From: Rossellomorea aquimaris TF-12
Lineage (GTDB): Bacteria; Bacillota; Bacilli; Bacillales; Bacillaceae_B
Direction of reading: 5' to 3'
Assembly (NCBI RefSeq): GCF_001648555.1
Contig: NZ_LQXM01000030.1
Coordinates: 496,001-560,000, forward strand
Length of the DNA stretch: 64,000 nucleotides
Shown: one piece after another, positions 58,763-64,000 of the stretch
Numbering within the stretch: position 1 is the stretch's first letter
Layout of the letters: every line of letters begins with the position of its first letter
The notes under the pieces: model-generated
What the model was told of the DNA's origin: nothing
The model's input: the letters and a program-made list of their open reading frames with translations, nothing else
Database searches by the model: none
Made by a program: the position numbers and the translations under genes

Positions 58763-61504
58763 TTAATAGTATTGTGACGTTTTATAGCTGGATTTAACCA
58801 TATACTCATATTGAAGGAGTTTCACCTCGAATAGAGTGATAGGATCAAAGTATCGTTCTGGATTTGCTTTTAATAATTTTAACGTTTCTTCGCTTGATGC
58901 GATTTCTTCTTTTGTATCCTGAATGGTAATGTCCAATTGCTTAAATGGTTCAATGAAGAAGGAATGTACATCCTGTTCTAGTGATTTTTCAAACAAATCA
59001 AATTGAAGGAAAAATTTATCCACAATAGAAGCTGTAATATCACTATAATCTTCATTTTCTAAATATCGTTTGTATTGGTTATATAGTAATGACTTGTTTT
59101 GAGGTAATACACCTAATAGTTTTCCAGCACTCTTTAATAAAAACTGAGCCGGGTTAAAGCGTAACAAAATATTTTCTTTTTCAATTTGTGCTCTAGTCCC
59201 CATTCGGCTTACATCACGACGCCAGTCATCAAGAACTTGGAAATCACATTGTAATACCACTCGATCCTTACCAAATAATTCGTTAAAGGTCTCACTCATT
59301 TCATTTAAATAATTCTGACTATCCTGAAGTTCCTGTCTAGAAAAGGCAAGCCATTCTTCTAGAGAAACAACATAGCGAAGCATTAGATCTTCCTGTATAT
59401 ACTTTTGAATGCGAGTATTCATGACCTCATTCAATTCAATGTGAATTTGTTTAAAATCACTTTCTTCCGTAATCAACTCAGAGCAACCGCTGAGTATCTT
59501 CGGAATTTGTGCAGAGATTTCTTTTTTTATGGCCTCTTTCTTTTGATGGAACGTATCTTTAATCACTGAGACCTTTTCACTTTGCATATCACCTAGATAA
59601 TGGTGGAATCCATTTAGTCGGACCAGTATATCTTTATTCTTTTCTATGGAATCCTTAAGGTCATTTTCCCGGTCTTTTCGTTTTAAAAATAAGTCCTTGA
59701 GCGTTTTTCTTACAAGGTAAAATAGTTTTGCTCCTCGTTCAGCTTTTAAGGTGCTGTGATTAGATACATACTGATCCCTTAAAAATACTTGAACATCTTT
59801 TTGTTGAAGATGAACGGCTTCCATTGAAGAGTATGGTAATACTTCCGCATCAGGAAACCACTCTCTTGCTTTATTTTTCATGGATGTTATCAACTGTTCC
59901 GAATGCTCGGCATTCACTACTTTATCCATCTTATTCAATAAGAAATGAACGGTAACTGGCTGATCTAACTCTGTTAACTTTCTCAACGTTTGGCGGTCTT
60001 CTGCATTAAATGGTGCATCTGCATTCAAGACATACAGCAATCCATCGGCAACTGGGTAAAAAGAGGTTAAATCCTCAAGCTTCCTGCTGCCATTTTGTAC
60101 GTCTATCAACGTACTGCCCGTTTTCTTAAGAAAGTCAGAAGGCAGTTTATATTCAACAAAGGCTTCCCGCTGCATCAATTCCTCGAAGTCTGCAATACTT
60201 TCCACCTTATTGCATCCATGGTCATGTATTTCCTGTACTTCCACCTGCTGATCATGGTAGCGATAAATAACCGTTGATCCTTCCGCTTCTCCTACACTTT
60301 CTCCAATGACTGATTCAACAAAGGAGGACTTTCCGCTTGCTTCACTTCCAGCAACAATCAAATGGCGTTCACTTAAGTCAAGTAACTGTTCAGCAATCCA
60401 GTTTGTTTTGTAACTAACTGGTGCCTCATTACGCTCGGACCAATCGATAATCTTGTTAAGGAAAAGAATGATATCTTCAAACCGTGTTTGATTATATTCT
60501 TCTTTTAAAATGAATGACTCTGCTTCTTCAACAACCATAGGTTCTATGGAATAAGAAAAAACATCATTCCAAGCCAAGACAGCTGCTGCCGGGAATAAAG
60601 AGCTGTGAGCCTTACTGATTTTCAGCCAATTCGTCAACATATTTGGCATAAATCCTTCCAGTTCTTTAACAAGGAAGTTCCCTTCTAGAAATTGAACATA
60701 TGATTGTTGAAATTGAGATAAAATATCTTCCCATGATTCATTTGTGTTCACTTCTACATATTCAAAAATCGTATTAACAGTAGACATCCACTCGATATGA
60801 GTTTGAGAAGTCCCTTGATATCCTGTCCATAAAGATAACACTAAATCCTTAAACTGATTCCGGTCATTTTCATAAACAGTAATCAATACATCATAAAAAT
60901 AAGTCGGGGTGAATGAGGTTGTATACCCTTGATCTGAATATTCACGAAGGGTCGCAAACCATATGGCTCTTTGAGTCCGGATCGATTCTTTCACAGCTAA
61001 TTCAACTGCATGATTCCAGTCTTCCTGTTCCTCATAAAAAGCACGTGCCAATTCTGATACATTAGGATAATCCGAATCGATATTTAATGCTTTTTCGATG
61101 ATGCGATAAGCTGATTTCACCTTGTTCCGCTCGATATAAAGAGAAAACAACTGAAGTGAAACTTCCATGGTCAGCATCGTACTTTCCGTTCCAATACTCG
61201 TATAAACGTCTTCTGCTGCCGTCAACATGCCTAATTCATAATAGGAATCCGCAATGTTCTTTTTTGCCCAAGGCTCCAGCTCATTTTGAATGCTCTCCCA
61301 TTTAAAAATCGCTGCCTCGTAGTCCTTACTGTGAAAATAAACTTCACCTTGAGCATAACGAATCAATGTTAAATCATATGGCTCATTCTGTTGTTCAACA
61401 ACAAAAGCTTCTCCAAGGATTTCAATGGGGTGAAGATTAAGTTCATTTTCTATTAAAAAAGTTTGATAATACGACTTTTCCATTAATAATTTTTCTTCTG
61501 TCAT
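58763..61504 (-). CDS. Large TPR-like plus dynamin-like GTPase protein
   Basis: 913 residues. The N-terminal 375 residues are helical repeats (TPR-like: AQGEVYFHSKDYEAAIFKWE, ADSYYELGMLTAAEDVYTSI, AYRIIEKALNIDSDYPN). A GTPase domain follows: P-loop GSEASGKSS at 386-394, a G3-like DVQNG, and NKMD near residue 510. The last 300 residues are long charged helices (KDRENDLKDSIEKNKDILVR, KLLGVLPQNKSLLYNQYKRY), as in dynamin-like GTPases. No transmembrane helix is evident. Function is unknown. The start has GGAGG just upstream of ATG. Confidence 0.78.
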   Translation of the reverse strand: MTEEKLLMEKSYYQTFLIENELNLHPIEILGEAFVVEQQNEPYDLTLIRYAQGEVYFHSKDYEAAIFKWESIQNELEPWAKKNIADSYYELGMLTAAEDVYTSIGTESTMLTMEVSLQLFSLYIERNKVKSAYRIIEKALNIDSDYPNVSELARAFYEEQEDWNHAVELAVKESIRTQRAIWFATLREYSDQGYTTSFTPTYFYDVLITVYENDRNQFKDLVLSLWTGYQGTSQTHIEWMSTVNTIFEYVEVNTNESWEDILSQFQQSYVQFLEGNFLVKELEGFMPNMLTNWLKISKAHSSLFPAAAVLAWNDVFSYSIEPMVVEEAESFILKEEYNQTRFEDIILFLNKIIDWSERNEAPVSYKTNWIAEQLLDLSERHLIVAGSEASGKSSFVESVIGESVGEAEGSTVIYRYHDQQVEVQEIHDHGCNKVESIADFEELMQREAFVEYKLPSDFLKKTGSTLIDVQNGSRKLEDLTSFYPVADGLLYVLNADAPFNAEDRQTLRKLTELDQPVTVHFLLNKMDKVVNAEHSEQLITSMKNKAREWFPDAEVLPYSSMEAVHLQQKDVQVFLRDQYVSNHSTLKAERGAKLFYLVRKTLKDLFLKRKDRENDLKDSIEKNKDILVRLNGFHHYLGDMQSEKVSVIKDTFHQKKEAIKKEISAQIPKILSGCSELITEESDFKQIHIELNEVMNTRIQKYIQEDLMLRYVVSLEEWLAFSRQELQDSQNYLNEMSETFNELFGKDRVVLQCDFQVLDDWRRDVSRMGTRAQIEKENILLRFNPAQFLLKSAGKLLGVLPQNKSLLYNQYKRYLENEDYSDITASIVDKFFLQFDLFEKSLEQDVHSFFIEPFKQLDITIQDTKEEIASSEETLKLLKANPERYFDPITLFEVKLLQYEYMVKSSYKTSQYY

Positions 61505-61749
61505 AATGTCCTCCGTTATATGTGAAATTTCCTAACTAGAAACCCACAGACTTGTCTATTGATATCATTCTAACAGAATATTTCCTTGATAAAATTTCAA
61601 TTCCTTTTCAAATAAGGATTGATACTTTCTACCGTGATCCAAAAGTAATGTTTTCCTTACAGCAAAAAGGACTATCTATAACAAAAGGCTTCCCGAAGCT
61701 TTGAAATAGATAGTCCTTATTACATTACCACCTTTAAATGGCTATTAAA

Positions 61750-62940
61750 CTATGATGACGTCTGCTCAACAAATTTTTTCTGTTTACGTCCTTCAAGAAG
61801 AGCTACTACAAGAGCAATCAGTAAAAACATACTGGAAATTTGGAATAAAACACCCGTTTCAACAAATTGTGCTAACACTCCAAACACTAAGCCACTTAAT
61901 CCAATTCCTAAGTCAATAGAAGAAAAGAACATTCCATTTGCTACTCCTCTTCTATTATCAGGTGTTAAAGATAACGTCCATGACTGTAAGGTCGGAATTA
62001 GCGAACCGAACCCAACTCCAAATAGAATTCCTGAAACGATGATAAGAGAATCAGAGTGTGCATAAGACAATACCCACATGCCAATAAATGTGAGAACAAT
62101 ACAGAATAGCACTAACCCTTTTGGTCCTCGCTCATCAAACCACTTTCCTGCAATCGGCCTTGAAATTGACGCCATAATGGCATTACACAAATAAAATAAA
62201 AAGATATGAGAAATCCCACGTTCTTCACCAAAAATAACGATAAACGTAACAATAGAGCCGTATCCAAACGTGACCATAATTGTGATAAAAGCTGGAAACC
62301 AGCTTGATTTCTCAATTAATGATCCAAGGTATGAAAAACGCAGATCCTCTTTCTTCGTTTCTTGTACAATTTGAGGAGTACGATAATTCACAGTACCTAA
62401 TAGAATGATAGCGATAACTCCTAGAATACTTGATGTAATAATTAGGTTTGTAAAAGTGGTGACTTGAAATAAATAGATTCCGAGGCTAGGGGCAATGATC
62501 ATCCCTATGGTAATAGACAAGCCGTAATATCCCATCCCTTCTCCAAGTCTGGATTTAGGTACCACATCAACAGCTGCAGTTCCATTAACCGTTGTCGACC
62601 ATCCCCAGGCTAATCCATGAACAAATCTAAATAGTAAAAAGATAACGACCACACTTGATAAGGGATAAATCACCGTGATCAATAACAAAGAGATGACTCC
62701 TATTAATACAAGAGGTTTACGATCCTTATATTCCAGCATATAGCCAATAAACGGACGACTTAGTACTGCTCCAATGGAGAACAGGGTCGTAACTAATCCA
62801 ATTTCCAATCCTGACGCACCAATTGACTTAATGTACGGTGGCAAGGTTGGGATTAACATTTGGAAGGACATAAATACAAACAAGTTCCCTACCATCAACA
62901 TGATAAATGAGCTTGTCCATAAAGGTTGTTTAGCTTTCAT
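61750..62940 (-). CDS. Major facilitator superfamily transporter (12 TM)
   Basis: 396 residues and 12 membrane helices. Motif A is in the 2-3 loop (IGYMLEYKDRKPLVL) and the 8-9 loop (AGKWFDERGPKGLVL). The N-terminal PTLPPYIKSIGASGLEIGLV is typical of drug or sugar efflux DHA1-like members; Bacillus YwoG/YfkF are similar. The substrate is not known. GAAAGAAGG lies upstream of the ATG. It is monocistronic. Confidence 0.82.
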   Translation of the reverse strand: MKAKQPLWTSSFIMLMVGNLFVFMSFQMLIPTLPPYIKSIGASGLEIGLVTTLFSIGAVLSRPFIGYMLEYKDRKPLVLIGVISLLLITVIYPLSSVVVIFLLFRFVHGLAWGWSTTVNGTAAVDVVPKSRLGEGMGYYGLSITIGMIIAPSLGIYLFQVTTFTNLIITSSILGVIAIILLGTVNYRTPQIVQETKKEDLRFSYLGSLIEKSSWFPAFITIMVTFGYGSIVTFIVIFGEERGISHIFLFYLCNAIMASISRPIAGKWFDERGPKGLVLFCIVLTFIGMWVLSYAHSDSLIIVSGILFGVGFGSLIPTLQSWTLSLTPDNRRGVANGMFFSSIDLGIGLSGLVFGVLAQFVETGVLFQISSMFLLIALVVALLEGRKQKKFVEQTSS

Positions 62941-63194
62941 TCTATGGACCTTCTTTCGATAACGTTTTTTCTATACAAGAGCCATTATTACGGCTCACAT
63001 TATTTATTTCGGATTACTAAATAATAGCACATTAAGGTTAAAAGATATATGATTTCATCCTCAAGATAATTACTATTTTTTTACAGTTGTATTCCCCTTT
63101 ATTATTTAAGGAGAAGCAACTTCTTTAATTCGAATACATCCTTCCCTATTGCTGTTTTTCACCCTCCAAATCCTTGAACGGTCTGAAACTTTCA

Positions 63195-63222
63195 TTGAAA
63201 AGATTATGATTTATACTATAAT
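63195..63222 (+). promoter_or_regulatory. Sigma-A promoter of the pxpB (kipI) operon
   Basis: TTGAAA (63195-63200), a 16-nt spacer and a perfect TATAAT (63217-63222), about 100 nt upstream of the pxpB start. The rest of the 62941-63328 gap is AT-rich and holds no ORF. Confidence 0.6.
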
Positions 63223-63328
63223 GAACAGCATGGCTAAACTTTCTGAAAAGTATAAGTAAACACCTACATACATATTTAAAGATTATTCCTTATCATGATT
63301 CTACAATTTCAAAAGAGGAGGACGCCCA

Positions 63329-64000
63329 TTGAATTATACTCTAAGACCATTGGGTGACCATGCAGTTGTCATTCAACTAGGTGAATCTATCGAGCAAAAT
63401 ACTCATGAAAAAGTAAAACAAGTAACGGCTTATTTTGAAAATAGTTCAATCGAATGGCTCGTTGAACTCGTTCCAGCGTTCACGACCGTAACGCTATTTT
63501 ACGATCCTATCAAAGCGATAGGATCCCCTCAAAGCAAACTTCCTTATGAAATTGTTTGTGAAGATATTAAAGGGTTCCTTGCTGAGGTAAAGGATGGACA
63601 AAAAACCGAATCAAGAATCGTTGAAATACCTGTCTGCTATGGCGGAGAGTTTGGTCCTGATCTTCAGAAAGTGGCTGAATACCACCACATTTCCGAAAAT
63701 GAGGTGATAGAAAAGCATACAAGCGGAAACTATTTGGTCTATATGATTGGGTTTGCTCCCGGCTTTCCATATATAGGTGGAATGTCTCCTGATATCGCCA
63801 CGCCTCGTAAAGAATCACCAAGACTTAAAATCCCGGCCGGATCAGTAGGAATAGCAGGTGAACAAACAGGAGTCTATCCCATTGAAACTCCTGGTGGATG
63901 GCAGCTGATTGGTCGAACACCATTGAAATTGTTCCAACCAGAAAAGGAATCTCCAAGTTTATTAGAGGCTGGGAATCGAATACGTTTTAAAGCAATTACA
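63329..64000 (+). CDS. pxpB: 5-oxoprolinase subunit PxpB (KipI), partial at right edge
   Basis: 224 codons read without a stop from the TTG at 63329-63331 to the window edge; GAGGAGG lies 7 nt upstream. Conserved segments are visible: MIGFAPGFPYIGGM, SPRLKIPAGSVGIAG and TPGGWQLIGRTP. PxpB works with PxpA and PxpC to open 5-oxoproline to glutamate with ATP; in B. subtilis the protein is also KipI, an inhibitor of kinase KinA. B. subtilis KipI has about 240 residues, so only a few are missing. The adjacent genes beyond the edge would be expected to be pxpC (kipA) and pxpA. Confidence 0.92.
   Translation, partial: MNYTLRPLGDHAVVIQLGESIEQNTHEKVKQVTAYFENSSIEWLVELVPAFTTVTLFYDPIKAIGSPQSKLPYEIVCEDIKGFLAEVKDGQKTESRIVEIPVCYGGEFGPDLQKVAEYHHISENEVIEKHTSGNYLVYMIGFAPGFPYIGGMSPDIATPRKESPRLKIPAGSVGIAGEQTGVYPIETPGGWQLIGRTPLKLFQPEKESPSLLEAGNRIRFKAIT

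Noticed and set aside
1..64000. tRNA, rRNA, prophage or transposase genes
   Set aside because: No cloverleaf with CCA-side motif, rRNA segment, integrase or transposase ORF was seen on reading the window.

Overview
The window looks like chromosome from a low-GC, endospore-forming Gram-positive bacterium of the family Bacillaceae. It carries an alpha/beta-type small acid-soluble spore protein, a KinB-like sporulation kinase, a YheC/YheD-type spore protein domain, a major intracellular subtilisin, T-box and TPP leaders of Bacillus type, strong AGGAGG ribosome binding sites, and GTG/TTG starts. No rRNA, tRNA, prophage, transposase ORF or CRISPR array was found. The species cannot be named from this sequence.

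Layout. 1-3321: phenylacetate catabolism on the minus strand (paaK, paaA, paaB, paaC, the last cut by the window edge). 3560-10576: a DUF899-VOC fusion, a marR plus DHA2 efflux pair, a YitT membrane protein, the ABC-F protein YfmM and a DAO-type flavoenzyme. 10600-15744: a T-box-controlled sodium symporter, a Cu/Zn superoxide dismutase with a tyrosine-rich N-terminus, two arrays of intergenic repeats, the intracellular protease Isp, YkuS, a small spore-type protein and a ferritin-like protein. 15781-22736: a DinG/XPD-type helicase gene broken by one in-frame TGA, a YczE-type membrane protein, a KinB-like kinase, a NERD protein, more repeats, and a regulator that fuses an HTH to a degenerate F1-ATPase beta-like domain. 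22947-31419: GDPD, a cyclic-phosphate receiver protein, an aromatic-acid exporter-like protein, an acyl-CoA dehydrogenase, an alanine/sodium symporter, a SASP, DUF421, a uracil-DNA glycosylase-like protein and a YdaG-like stress protein. 31421-31797: a strong promoter, a structured non-coding stretch and a terminator. 31798-45407: a heterodimeric ABC exporter (YfiBC type), an MscS-like protein, a secreted beta-propeller protein, a HAD phosphatase, the split threonine/serine exporter, a riboswitch-controlled thiT, thioredoxin/phosphatase genes and a ZIP transporter. 45721-49516: a GntR (YtrA-type) regulator, ABC ATPase, large permease and ECF sigma factor in one operon. 49558-64000: a polar amino acid ABC system, an RsbR-family stressosome protein, a membrane protein, a Mur-ligase/ATP-grasp fusion, a triple-LysM protein, a HAD phosphatase, a TPR-GTPase, an MFS transporter and the start of pxpB (kipI).

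Most genes are single or in pairs separated by strong bidirectional terminators. The clearest coordinated units are paaKABC, marR-MFS, yfiBC, the split ThrE pair, the GntR-ABC-ECF operon and the amino acid ABC operon. The most unusual items are the HTH/F1-beta fusion (21684-22736), the Mur-ligase/YheC-D fusion (54359-56767), the TPR-GTPase (58763-61504), the possible ~340-nt RNA (31456-31797), and several families of intergenic repeats with strict 20-, 21-, 25- or 55-bp phasing.
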